The translations under genes and the position numbers were made by a program. From the NCBI GenBank assembly GCA_028696915.1, contig JAQVGB010000052.1, positions 1-6,730 on the forward strand: 6,730 nucleotides of DNA. Direction: 5' to 3'. Origin of the DNA: Candidatus Dojkabacteria bacterium. Lineage in GTDB: Bacteria > Patescibacteriota > Dojkabacteria > SC72 > JAFGCJ01. The notes beneath the pieces were generated by a model. The model was not told the DNA's origin. It did not search any database and saw only the letters and a list, made by a program, of their open reading frames with translations. Positions 1-6,730 of the stretch are shown here, in pieces; the stretch's first letter is position 1; each line of letters begins with the position of its first letter.

Positions 1-48
1 TTGAATTTGTCCGACCTTACGATTTAATTCCGAAATACAGGGCTTTTT

Positions 49-84
49 GCGAAGCGAGACCCGCCGAAGGCGGGGCGAGCGAGC
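49..84. repeat. GC-rich hairpin element flanked by GCGAG-type repeats
   Basis: A perfect 6-bp inverted repeat lies at 60-74 (arms CCCGCC and GGCGGG, three-base centre GAA). It is flanked by two similar direct repeats, GCGAAGCGAG at 49-58 and GCGAGCGAGC at 75-84. It sits downstream of the 3' end of the minus-strand tRNA. Neither strand has a T-run directly after the hairpin, so it does not look like a normal intrinsic terminator. The layout resembles dispersed intergenic palindromes of the REP type, but with one copy in the window that is only a guess. The rest of 1-119 shows no gene. A T6 run on the minus strand at 106-111, about 9 bases past the tRNA end, could help end the tRNA transcript. 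Confidence 0.4.
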
Positions 85-119
85 AACAAATCGCCTCTGA
101 ATTTGAAAAAAGTTTAATC

Positions 120-195
120 TGGTCGGGGTTGTGGGACTTGAACCCACGACCTCACGGTCCCAAACCGTGCGCGCTACCAACTGCGCCAAACCCCG
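120..195 (-). tRNA. tRNA-Pro (anticodon UGG), CCA encoded
   Basis: Read on the minus strand, this is a complete 76-base cloverleaf. The 7-bp acceptor stem is CGGGGTT with AACCCCG. The D stem is GCGC/GCGC with loop AGTTGGTA, the anticodon stem CACGG/CCGTG with loop TTTGGGA, the variable region AGGTC, and the T stem GTGGG/CCCAC with loop TTCAAGT. The anticodon TGG decodes CCN proline codons. The unusual first base pair C1-G72 and discriminator A73 are the known proline identity elements of bacterial tRNA-Pro. The 3' CCA is encoded at 122-120. All stems pair perfectly, so it is very probably functional. A tRNA-like remnant lies directly 5' of it. Confidence 0.97.
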
Positions 196-200
196 GTTCC

Positions 201-230
201 TGCGGGACTAGCCAACTGAGCTATACCCCG
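201..230 (-). pseudogene. Degenerate tRNA remnant upstream of tRNA-Pro
   Basis: On the minus strand, 230-208 reads like the first third of a bacterial tRNA. It has CGGGGTA as an acceptor 5' strand, then TA, the D-stem strand GCTC, and the D-loop AGTTGGCTAG with its GG. The expected second D strand (GAGC), anticodon arm and variable region are missing. The next bases, GTCCCGC (about 207-201), resemble the end of a T arm. Neither this end nor the following AGGAACC pairs with the acceptor strand, and there is no CCA before tRNA-Pro begins at 195. The starting C is typical of tRNA-Pro, so this may be a decayed duplicate of a proline tRNA gene, or a fusion of two tRNA genes by internal deletion. 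It cannot fold as a normal tRNA. Confidence 0.6.
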
Positions 231-297
231 TGTTGAATTCTTATCCGTGCATGATCTATTCGTCCCTGACGGTGTGCAGTTTCAAAGATTCGTCATA

Positions 298-325
298 ATG
301 ATAGCACATAGACCGGATTTCGTAA
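298..325 (-). promoter_or_regulatory. Candidate promoter for the tRNA-Pro transcript
   Basis: On the minus strand an extended -10 element, TGCTATCAT (306-298), lies about 100 bases before the tRNA-Pro 5' end. A weak -35-like TTACGA is at 325-320, 16 bases upstream of the TATCAT. Transcription would start near 291 and run through the tRNA remnant into tRNA-Pro. The -10 match is good and the -35 match is poor. This is the best promoter-like site I see for the tRNA. Confidence 0.35.
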
Positions 326-390
326 TGTATTGCCGTCTGATGAGGCTCGGTGTTGTGAATGAACGGTTTGTGAATAGGTGGGCTCTCCTG

Positions 391-418
391 TTGTTTCTCT
401 CTGACTTCTTGCTACAAT
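391..418 (+). promoter_or_regulatory. Promoter with extended -10, giving a leaderless start at 427
   Basis: TTGTTT (391-396) serves as a -35 box, followed by 16 bases and TACAAT (413-418) as a -10 box. A TG at 410-411 makes the -10 extended (TGcTACAAT). The expected transcription start is about 425, only one or two bases before the ATG at 427. The mRNA would therefore have essentially no leader, which agrees with the lack of a Shine-Dalgarno sequence. The site also argues that the open frame running back to 247 is not translated. Confidence 0.6.
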
Positions 419-426
419 TGGTCCAT

Positions 427-1680
427 ATGGGAAAACGTCTGTCTGCCCGTGCTCCAACCGTCAGGGTCAGGAAAAAACGGACCAGCCGTCCGGCACTGCG
501 GCGGAGAAAGGGTGTACTACAGCTGTTCTCTGCGGTTTCCGCTTCCGGGCGCAGGACCCGGACAAGGAAAAAATCTACATCGGCGTCACGATTGCGGTTG
601 TGGGGGCGCGTGCGCCGCACGGTAATTCTCGGGGGGCTTCTTGTCGTCGCGACAGCACTTGTGGGGGTTGCTGTCAGATCGGTCCTTCGTGTGAAGACCG
701 CGACCATTGATGATCCCTCAGTTGAATCTATGCGTGTTGGGAAAGTCGTCGGGCTGACAGGTATTCCTGCGTATCCGGGATCGGAATTCCTTTTTGCCAA
801 TTCGGTAGATGAAGATGTAGTGAAACGGTTTCTTGCCCGTCGGCAGTCGGCCTACTCTCTTCCTCCGGACGCTCAATGGGATGATGTTGCGGCATACTAT
901 CAGCGGGAGCTTGAACAGCGTGGATGGGTCTATGTGCTTACGGTCCCGCTTGCGGACGAAATGCGTATGCCGGGGGAGTACTTTGTGTTTGAAAGTGCGG
1001 AAGTGACTTCTCCTGATGATGAAATCGATATTGACGTTGAGACAGGGATGAATTCACAATCGACCGCTATGAACAGCACCGACGGAGGAGATTCTCCAGC
1101 AATTTCGCTCGGGCTTCGGATTTACCCGCATACCGGCGGCATTTGGTATGAAGAAATTACGTCAGAGCTGGCTCGTTCAGGCCTAGCCGAAGAAATTGCA
1201 CAGGAGGAAGAGATAGCCCTTCTTCTGCAGATGGGGTCTCTGCGGGAGCTACCGGAGGATTTTCCGTGGAAGTTGTCATATCCAGAAATTTGGAGTGCAG
1301 AGGTCCGGACATCCCGTCTGGATGAGGCGCCGCTTGTCGAGTTTTCCGGAGGGGAAACGGTGGCGACGGTTACGGTCGAACCGATCGCGTACTTTGACGG
1401 ACGGGCTGTTTCTGAATATATTCAACCGTTCGTTGATGAGGTGAATTCACGCAGGCCGGCGGGGACCGAGTTTTCCGTGGAGGATGCCGGCGAAGTTCAG
1501 GTGGGAGGGCAGGGCGGATATCAGGTGCGGTTGAAAATTTCTCAAAATCCCTCCGAAGAGCCAGATGGCATGGTCGCTGTCGTTGTTCATCCGGGAAACG
1601 GGATTGTCTATGCGGTCACGTCGTTTGAAGGGGAAGTTGCGTTTTTCTCGTATGTACTTCAAAACCTTGAGGTGCGGTAG
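427..1680 (+). CDS. Single-pass membrane protein of unknown function with a very basic N-terminal tail (417 aa)
   Basis: I do not recognise a named family. I chose the ATG at 427 over upstream in-frame ATGs (247, 298 and later) because a good promoter overlaps 391-418 and the upstream translation looks random. Residues 1-64 contain 24 Lys/Arg and no Asp or Glu. One hydrophobic segment follows at about 66-83, then a mostly acidic domain of about 330 residues. By the positive-inside rule the tail is cytoplasmic and the rest is outside the membrane. The outer part seems to have two folded regions. About 110-190 has a YPGSE motif and then YYQRELEQRGW, a pattern I associate with small bacterial lipoprotein-like domains. 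About 275-417 starts PEDFPWKLSYPEIW and alternates strand-like stretches, loosely like PsbP/Mog1-type folds. An acidic, polar linker (about 195-223) lies between them. The gene stands alone on its strand and converges on uvrC. Its ORF looks intact; the function is unknown. Confidence 0.85.
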   Translation: MGKRLSARAPTVRVRKKRTSRPALRRRKGVLQLFSAVSASGRRTRTRKKSTSASRLRLWGRVRRTVILGGLLVVATALVGVAVRSVLRVKTATIDDPSVESMRVGKVVGLTGIPAYPGSEFLFANSVDEDVVKRFLARRQSAYSLPPDAQWDDVAAYYQRELEQRGWVYVLTVPLADEMRMPGEYFVFESAEVTSPDDEIDIDVETGMNSQSTAMNSTDGGDSPAISLGLRIYPHTGGIWYEEITSELARSGLAEEIAQEEEIALLLQMGSLRELPEDFPWKLSYPEIWSAEVRTSRLDEAPLVEFSGGETVATVTVEPIAYFDGRAVSEYIQPFVDEVNSRRPAGTEFSVEDAGEVQVGGQGGYQVRLKISQNPSEEPDGMVAVVVHPGNGIVYAVTSFEGEVAFFSYVLQNLEVR

Positions 1681-1681
1681 T

Positions 1682-3289
1682 CTACTTGCGGTGTGTATCG
1701 AAAAATTCGTGAATCTGTCGTGCCGCAGTCTTATTGTGCAACACGGCGAATAGTTCGTCCACTGAGGCCTTCCTGAGCGCACCAACCGTTTTGAAGTGGC
1801 GCATGAGAATTTTCTTGCGTGTGGGACCGACACCGGGAATATCGTCGAGGATCGACCGCTTCTGCTCGTAGCGTTTGCCTTGCCGGAGATGTTTGATTGC
1901 GAACCGGTGTGCCTCGTCGCGGAGCAGTTGGAACAGGAACGGATTTTCAAGTTTGAGCTTGCGGTAGGGGCCGGCTTCGTCTTTCTCCGACGGTGTGCCT
2001 TTTGAATCCGGTCTCTCCGGTTCTCTCGCCATCGTCCAGAACTCGTCCTCCTGTGCTTCCCCTGCCCGCTTGAGATGTTTTCCTTTTGAAATAGCAAACA
2101 GTCCGATATTGTCAGGGACAACGGGTGCGACGGCGGAAAGCTGTGCCTGGGCGCCATCGAGCATGATGATGTCCGGTTTTTTCAAAAAACTCTCAGCAGA
2201 CTTTGCCGCGGAGGGCTTGCTGTTTTGTATGTCCTGCTCAAGATACCGCAGTCTGCGGGTGAGTATCGCGGCAAGCATTTTTGGGTCGTTGCTCTTGGTA
2301 ACACCGCGGATTTTAAATACTCGGTAGTCCGATGGAGTTATTGATGTCCCGTTTGACACAACCATCGATCCATAGGTGATTTCACTTGAAAGATTTGAAA
2401 TGTCATAACACTCTATCCGAACCCGTTTGAACCGGTGTTCGGGAATGGACAGTGCCAGCTTCGATACAATCTCTTCTATTCCCGCGAGAAATCGTGACTG
2501 CTGAATTTTTTTGAATTCTTCTTCTGTGTCGCCATAATGAATATCGATGCGCTGACTGAGATACCGCAGGTCAGCAATTTTGTCTCGAAGTATCGCCGCT
2601 TTCTCAAACTCCTTCCTCTTTGCAAGTTTGACCATCTCCCGCTCCAGCTGATTGATATGCGAGCGTTTTTTTCCGCGAAGTGTTTTAACAATATTGGAAA
2701 TATTTTTGCGGTACTCTTTGGAAGAAATCCGGTCTGCGCACGCGCCGGGGCAGAGTCCCAAATGATAGTGGAAGCAGGGCTTCGGGTCCTTCGGTTGACT
2801 TTCTTTGGGATTAAGCGGGCGTTCGCAGTAAGGGTAGAGCTTGCGGAGGTACTTGAGAATATGGGTGACGGCGCCGCTGTCGGGGTACGGCCCGAAGTAT
2901 GTGCCCTTGAGGTTGAGATCGCGGGTTTTCACAATCGTCGGGTAGGGACTGCGAGTATCAATGACAATCCATGCGAAGCGCTTGTCATCTTTGCCGGCTG
3001 AGTTGTACTTCGGCCGGTGCTTCCAGATCAGGTTGGATTCGAGGATCAGCGCCTCGACCTCGTTTTCTGCGAGCAGGACCGATACATTGGCGATGAAGGG
3101 TATCATCTGCTTCACCCACGGCCGGTCATCGAGCGGCGACGAAAAATAACTGCTGACGCGGGAGCGGAGATTGATTGCCTTCCCGACGTAGAGCAGTTCC
3201 TTTTTTGCGTCAAAGAACTTGTAGACACCTGCCGTTGACGGCAGATTACTGATTTTTTCTTGTAGTGTCTCGTTTTTCAGCCGTTTCAT
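1682..3289 (-). CDS. uvrC: UvrABC system protein C (excinuclease subunit C)
   Basis: In nucleotide excision repair UvrC is recruited to the UvrB-DNA complex at a lesion and cuts the damaged strand on both sides. All modules are present. The GIY-YIG nuclease (about 15-97) has GVY at 21-23, YVG at 34-36, Arg42 and the metal-binding Glu84, and makes the 3' cut. Four cysteines (155, 172, 180, 184) match the known Fe-S ligands. The UvrB-binding UVR helices lie at about 212-246. The RNase H-like domain makes the 5' cut; Asp296, Asp335, Asp378 and His461 align with E. coli D399, D438, D466 and H538. A helix-hairpin-helix domain (IPGVGPTRKK, about 480-533) ends the protein. At 535 residues it is shorter than E. 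coli UvrC (610). Oddities are LDGA in place of the usual DGG and polar insertions near 352-370 and 405-445. The ATG at 3289 starts just before the first conserved block. No Shine-Dalgarno sequence precedes it. Confidence 0.97.
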   Translation of the reverse strand: MKRLKNETLQEKISNLPSTAGVYKFFDAKKELLYVGKAINLRSRVSSYFSSPLDDRPWVKQMIPFIANVSVLLAENEVEALILESNLIWKHRPKYNSAGKDDKRFAWIVIDTRSPYPTIVKTRDLNLKGTYFGPYPDSGAVTHILKYLRKLYPYCERPLNPKESQPKDPKPCFHYHLGLCPGACADRISSKEYRKNISNIVKTLRGKKRSHINQLEREMVKLAKRKEFEKAAILRDKIADLRYLSQRIDIHYGDTEEEFKKIQQSRFLAGIEEIVSKLALSIPEHRFKRVRIECYDISNLSSEITYGSMVVSNGTSITPSDYRVFKIRGVTKSNDPKMLAAILTRRLRYLEQDIQNSKPSAAKSAESFLKKPDIIMLDGAQAQLSAVAPVVPDNIGLFAISKGKHLKRAGEAQEDEFWTMAREPERPDSKGTPSEKDEAGPYRKLKLENPFLFQLLRDEAHRFAIKHLRQGKRYEQKRSILDDIPGVGPTRKKILMRHFKTVGALRKASVDELFAVLHNKTAARQIHEFFDTHRK

Positions 3290-3299
3290 CCTATAGGTA

Positions 3300-3308
3300 A
3301 TGGTACCA
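3300..3308 (-). promoter_or_regulatory. Extended -10 element, near-leaderless start of uvrC
   Basis: On the minus strand TGGTACCAT (3308-3300) is an extended -10 element. Transcription would start near 3293, about four bases before the uvrC ATG at 3289, again leaving no room for a ribosome binding site. I find no convincing -35 box at 16-18 bases, so the call rests on the extended -10. The element lies in a 10-base palindrome, ATGGTACCAT (3300-3309). It would give uvrC its own promoter, besides any read-through from dnaE. Confidence 0.4.
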
Positions 3309-3371
3309 TAGATGCTTTTCCTGCGCGATATTTGGATACCGGAGCGGGATGAACGGACACGGGTTTCGTTG

Positions 3372-6300
3372 CTACCCGATCCTGAACGGAGCTAGAACTT
3401 CCTCGACCGAATCAGACAGGGTGATCCCCTGCTTGAGTTTCATGATTTTGAAGGAATCATTCTCGGGGATATGGATGGTGACGGCGGTCGGCCCGGGATT
3501 ACTTCGTAACGTTTCCTTGAGCACCTGAATGGCCTTGCTGTCTGCATGGTCAGGAATTCTCAATTGCACACCCACGGAAATTTCTCCGGCTGTCTCCATA
3601 TCGACCGTACGCAAAGAATCGCATATCAGACTGCGAACTCCTTCGCGGATATTCACTTTGCCAATAAACAAGATGGGTGCGTTCTCAACAAGCTCCTGAT
3701 TGAACTTTGCGTAGGTTGTGGGAAAGAGGATAATTTCCAGCGAACCTGTCTGGTCCTCGACAGTGACAAATGCCATGCTCTTGTTATCCTTTTTGGTCGA
3801 GATCCGTTTGATCGACGCGATGATCCCTCCGACCTGGACCCGGGTGTTTTCCTTCATCTGCTTGACCTCAATGGTCGGTCGGGCCCCTACCGCGGTCAGG
3901 TACGGCTGGATCTGAGAAATTGGGTGTGCGGTGATATACATGCCGAGAAGCTCTTTTTCCCAAGCAATTTTTTGAGCATCCGAGGCCGGGTCCACCTGCG
4001 GAAGCGGTGTTGCTGTCATGGGGGTGTCTTTTCTATCTTCTCCCGCGGCTCCTGCGAACAAGTCCATCTGGCCTTCAGCGTCTGCGATCTGCATGTTCTT
4101 GTATTTTTCAAACAGTGACGGAAGAGCCGCAAGCAGGCTGTTTCGTTCTCCAAATGCATCAAAACAGCCGACCTGGATGAGATAGGAGATCCCACGGACA
4201 TTCAGTTTGTCCAACGGAATTCTAAAGAGAAAGTCGTCGAGATTGGAAAACGGTCGGCCTTTCTCCTCTCGTGCGGCGATTATATGTTCGATGGCCGCTT
4301 TGCCAAGATTTTTGATAGCGGCCAGCCCGAAGCGGATGTTCCGCTTGTCCTCGATAGAGAAATCAGATTTGCTCTTGTTGATATCCGGAGGGAGGATCTT
4401 GATCGATTTCTTCGTGCATTCGGCAATAACAGACGAGACTTTGTCGAAGTCATTGATTTCCGATTTGAGAAGCGCGGCCATGAACTCAACCGGATAGTGG
4501 GTCTTGAGGTATGCGGACTGAAATACAACGAGCGAATACGCGGCGGCGTGGGCCTGGTTAAACGCGTAGTTCGTGAACGGGATAAACAGCTCGAACAGTG
4601 CTTCCGCTTTGGCTTTGCTGAGACCGTTTTTCTGGAATCGCTCGAGCAGTTCGTCCTTCATTTCAAACAGAACGTCGGGTTTTTTCTTACCGGTCGCTTT
4701 TCGGACGCGGTCCGCCTCTCCCCAGTCCATGCCGCCGAGCTCGATCACCGTTTTAATGATATCTTCCTGATAGACAAGGACGCCGTAGGTTAGTGTGAGG
4801 AACTCTTTCATCCGGGGATCAAGGAACGTGACCGGTTTTTTGCCTGACTTGCGGTCGGCATATTCCTGTTGGTAGGCATTTGGGCCCGGTCTGACCAGCG
4901 CAAGTGCCGCGGAGACATCGTAAATATTCTCCGGCTGGATGACTTTGAGCGTGTTTTTCATAACGTCTGTTTCGAACTGGAACACCCCTTCGGTATCCAG
5001 GTCGCGCATCAGTTTATAGGTAGCCGCGTCGTCAAGGTCGAGATTATGAATATCGATCGTCACTCCCCGCTCCTGCTTGATGATCTTTGTCGACTCGGAG
5101 ATTGTGTCAAGGTTTGTCAGGCCCAGGAAGTCGACTTTGATAAGCTTCAAGTCCTCGATTGAGTCCATCTCGTACTGGGTGATCATGCGGCCCTCCTCGC
5201 CGAGCGACCGGTCCCAGATGACCGGGCAGTAGTCGGTGATCGGTCCCGGGGTGACGAGCAGTCCGCACGCGTGGATGCTCTGGCTTTTGGCTACACCTTC
5301 TATACGCTTTGCGGTGTCCACCAGCCGTGACGCGTCGGGATCCTGTTTGATAAGTTCCGCAAATTCGGGAACAAGCTTGATTGCCTTGTCGATGTCGACC
5401 TTTGCAAGTCCCTGTCCGGAGGCTGGAATCAGTTTCGCAATTTTATCAACGTATCCCAGCGGCAAACCAAGTACCCGTCCAGCATCCCGGATAGAGCCGC
5501 GTGCCTGCATGCGTCCGAAGGTAGTGATGTGCGCGACATTCTCGGTCCCATAGGTCTTGATCGTGTGCTCGATTAGCTCTTCCCGTCTCGTACTTGCTAC
5601 GTCAAGGTCGATGTCCGGTGCTTTGGGGCGCAGTGGATTAAGAAACCGTTCGAAGGGAAGGTTGAACTTGAGCGGGTTTGCGTTAACGATTCCGATGAAG
5701 TATGAAACAAGGCTTCCGGCGGCGGAACCTCGGGTGGTATGCGGGACGTTATGCTTGTGGATCCAGTCGGTAAACTGCATGACCATGACCAGATACTTTG
5801 AAAACCCTTTGTCGGCGATGATCGTGTGTTCGTACTCGAAGCGCTTCTTCTCGGATTCCGAAAGTTTTCGACCGAGAAGTTTCTGCCCCCGTTCCAGTCC
5901 GATCTTGTAGAGATACGTATCATAATCGCCCTTGAACTCTTTCGGGATCGCGGGTTCGGGAAGGATCCACTTGTCCGGATCGAGCGATACGTTGCAACGT
6001 TCGGCGATGATGTTCGTAGTATCGATCGCTTCCGGTAGGTCTTTGAACAACTTCCGCATCTCCTCCTCGCTTTTGAGATAAAACTCGTCTGACTGGCGGG
6101 TCAGCCTGTTGGTGTCATCAAGCCGTTTCCCGGTACTGATGCAGGTGAGCACTTCCTGGGCGAGCGCATCCTCTTTGTTGATGTAATGAACATCGGCGGT
6201 TGCGACGATGGGGATGTCCTCTGCCCGGGCTATATCGAGGAGAACTTTGTTTGCGGTCTCCTGTTCGGGTATGCCGTTTCTCTGCAGTTCGATGAAAAAG

Positions 6301-6730
6301 TTGTCCTTACCAAGCAGGTCACGGTACTTCCGGGCAATGGCGGCGGCCTCTTCCGGCTTCCCCGCGGTTGCTGAACGGGAAATCTCTCCGGCAAGGCATG
6401 CCGACATGCCGATGAGCCCGTCCTTGTATTGCTCAAGCAGTTCTCTGTCGATGCGTGGGCGATAGTAGAAGCCTTTCGTGTGCGCGAGAGAAACGAGCTT
6501 CAGAAGGTTCTTGTACCCCTGCTCGTTTTCGGCGAGTAGCACAAGGTGGAACGATCGTTCGTCCAGTTTTGCGACCTTTTGCGAATGTTTTCGTGCTGAA
6601 ACATACATTTCACAGCCGATAATCGGCTTGATCTACGCGTACTGGCAGGACTGGTAAAACTTGTGTGCGCCGTACATGACACCGTGGTCAGTGATGGCGA
6701 GGTTCTTCCTGCCGAGCTCCGGCGCTCGGG
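3372..6730 (-). CDS. dnaE: DNA polymerase III alpha subunit, 5' end outside the window, one in-frame TAG
   Basis: This is the replicative polymerase. It extends DNA as the core of the holoenzyme, tethered to the beta clamp. Roughly the first 30 residues lie beyond the edge. The first visible part (6728-6636) is PHP domain with ITDHGVMYG. A TAG follows at 6635-6633, then IKPIIGCEMYVS continues in the same frame. Numbering from the Met at 6608, the PHP domain continues with SACLAGEI (69-76) and ATADVHY (136-142). The palm has RGSAAGSL (293-300) and catalytic PDIDLD (Asp332, Asp334). KVDFLGL holds the third Asp (493). The fingers include YAFNQAHAAAYS (681-692). A helix-hairpin-helix region lies at about 795-820, a clamp-binding-like QMDLF at 847-851, an OB fold at about 923-985 and a tau-binding-type tail at about 1005-1078. 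Total length would be about 1,150, normal for DnaE and unlike PolC. If the TAG is real and obeyed, the full-length enzyme cannot be made. No terminator is visible between dnaE and uvrC. Confidence 0.95.
6633..6635 (-). other. In-frame TAG codon inside the dnaE PHP domain
   Basis: On the minus strand the codons read CAG TAC GCG TAG ATC AAG CCG, that is Q-Y-A-stop-I-K-P. In DnaE proteins this position, just before the conserved IKPIIGCE block, is usually Gly but is variable. One base change from GAG, AAG, CAG or another neighbouring codon would give TAG; the usual Gly codons need two. The frame is unchanged across the site. The nearest downstream ATG (6608) has no Shine-Dalgarno sequence and would remove the first metal-binding motifs of the PHP domain. 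Confidence 0.9.

Noticed and set aside
2..105. Direct repeat TGAATTTG at 2-9 and 98-105 as a possible attachment site pair
   Set aside because: Eight AT-rich bases are too short, and there is no integrase or boundary of foreign DNA.
247..426. In-frame N-terminal extension of 60 codons on the membrane-protein gene
   Set aside because: It overlaps a good promoter, has no ribosome binding site, and its translation does not look like conserved protein. The basic tail and membrane span begin after the ATG at 427.
282..800. 172-codon open frame on the minus strand
   Set aside because: It is antisense to the start of the 417-residue gene, rich in Arg, Thr and Ser as expected of a shadow frame, and matches no family I know.
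1447..2157. 236-codon open frame on the minus strand
   Set aside because: It overlaps uvrC in another frame and the end of the membrane gene; uvrC is certain, so this is a shadow.
3372..6608. dnaE as a complete 1078-residue gene starting at the ATG at 6608
   Set aside because: DnaE homology continues in frame upstream of the TAG, the ATG lies inside a conserved block, and no ribosome binding site precedes it. I treat the gene as continuing beyond the window.
6614..6628. Perfect 7-bp inverted repeat just after the TAG in dnaE, possibly a readthrough hairpin
   Set aside because: It encodes the conserved K-P-I-I-G block, whose codons easily make this palindrome. The arms are short with almost no loop, so chance is the simpler account.
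427..6730. Alternative genetic code (TGA as Gly, as in Gracilibacteria, or TAG as sense)
   Set aside because: The long frames contain no TGA and all three genes end in TAG at sensible C-termini, so the standard bacterial code fits.

Overview
The window is a compact stretch of bacterial chromosome with slightly more than 50% G+C by eye. It holds a tRNA locus and three protein genes. From left to right: (1) a short non-coding stretch with a small GC-rich hairpin element; (2) a complete tRNA-Pro(UGG) on the minus strand, followed on its 5' side by what looks like the wreck of a second tRNA; (3) a plus-strand gene for a 417-residue single-pass membrane protein of unknown function; (4) on the minus strand, uvrC; (5) on the minus strand, most of dnaE, which runs off the right edge.

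The two minus-strand genes are informational and conserved. dnaE is the replicative DNA polymerase III alpha subunit. uvrC is the dual-incision nuclease of nucleotide excision repair. They lie head to tail, dnaE first, with 82 bases between them. uvrC meets the plus-strand membrane gene tail to tail with a single base between the two stop codons.

Neither complete protein gene has a Shine-Dalgarno sequence at a useful distance. Both have an extended -10 promoter element so close to the ATG that the transcript would be essentially leaderless. This start architecture, the tight packing and some sequence variants in DnaE and UvrC fit a candidate-phyla-radiation (Patescibacteria) bacterium from a metagenome, but that placement is inference and weak. 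The code looks standard: all three genes end in TAG and the long reading frames contain no TGA.

The most notable anomaly is a TAG codon in the PHP domain of dnaE at 6633-6635. The reading frame is intact and recognisably DnaE on both sides of it. It is either a base error, an inactivating or suppressed nonsense mutation, or a truncated polymerase start. I found no clear new multi-gene system, CRISPR array, transposon or phage element.
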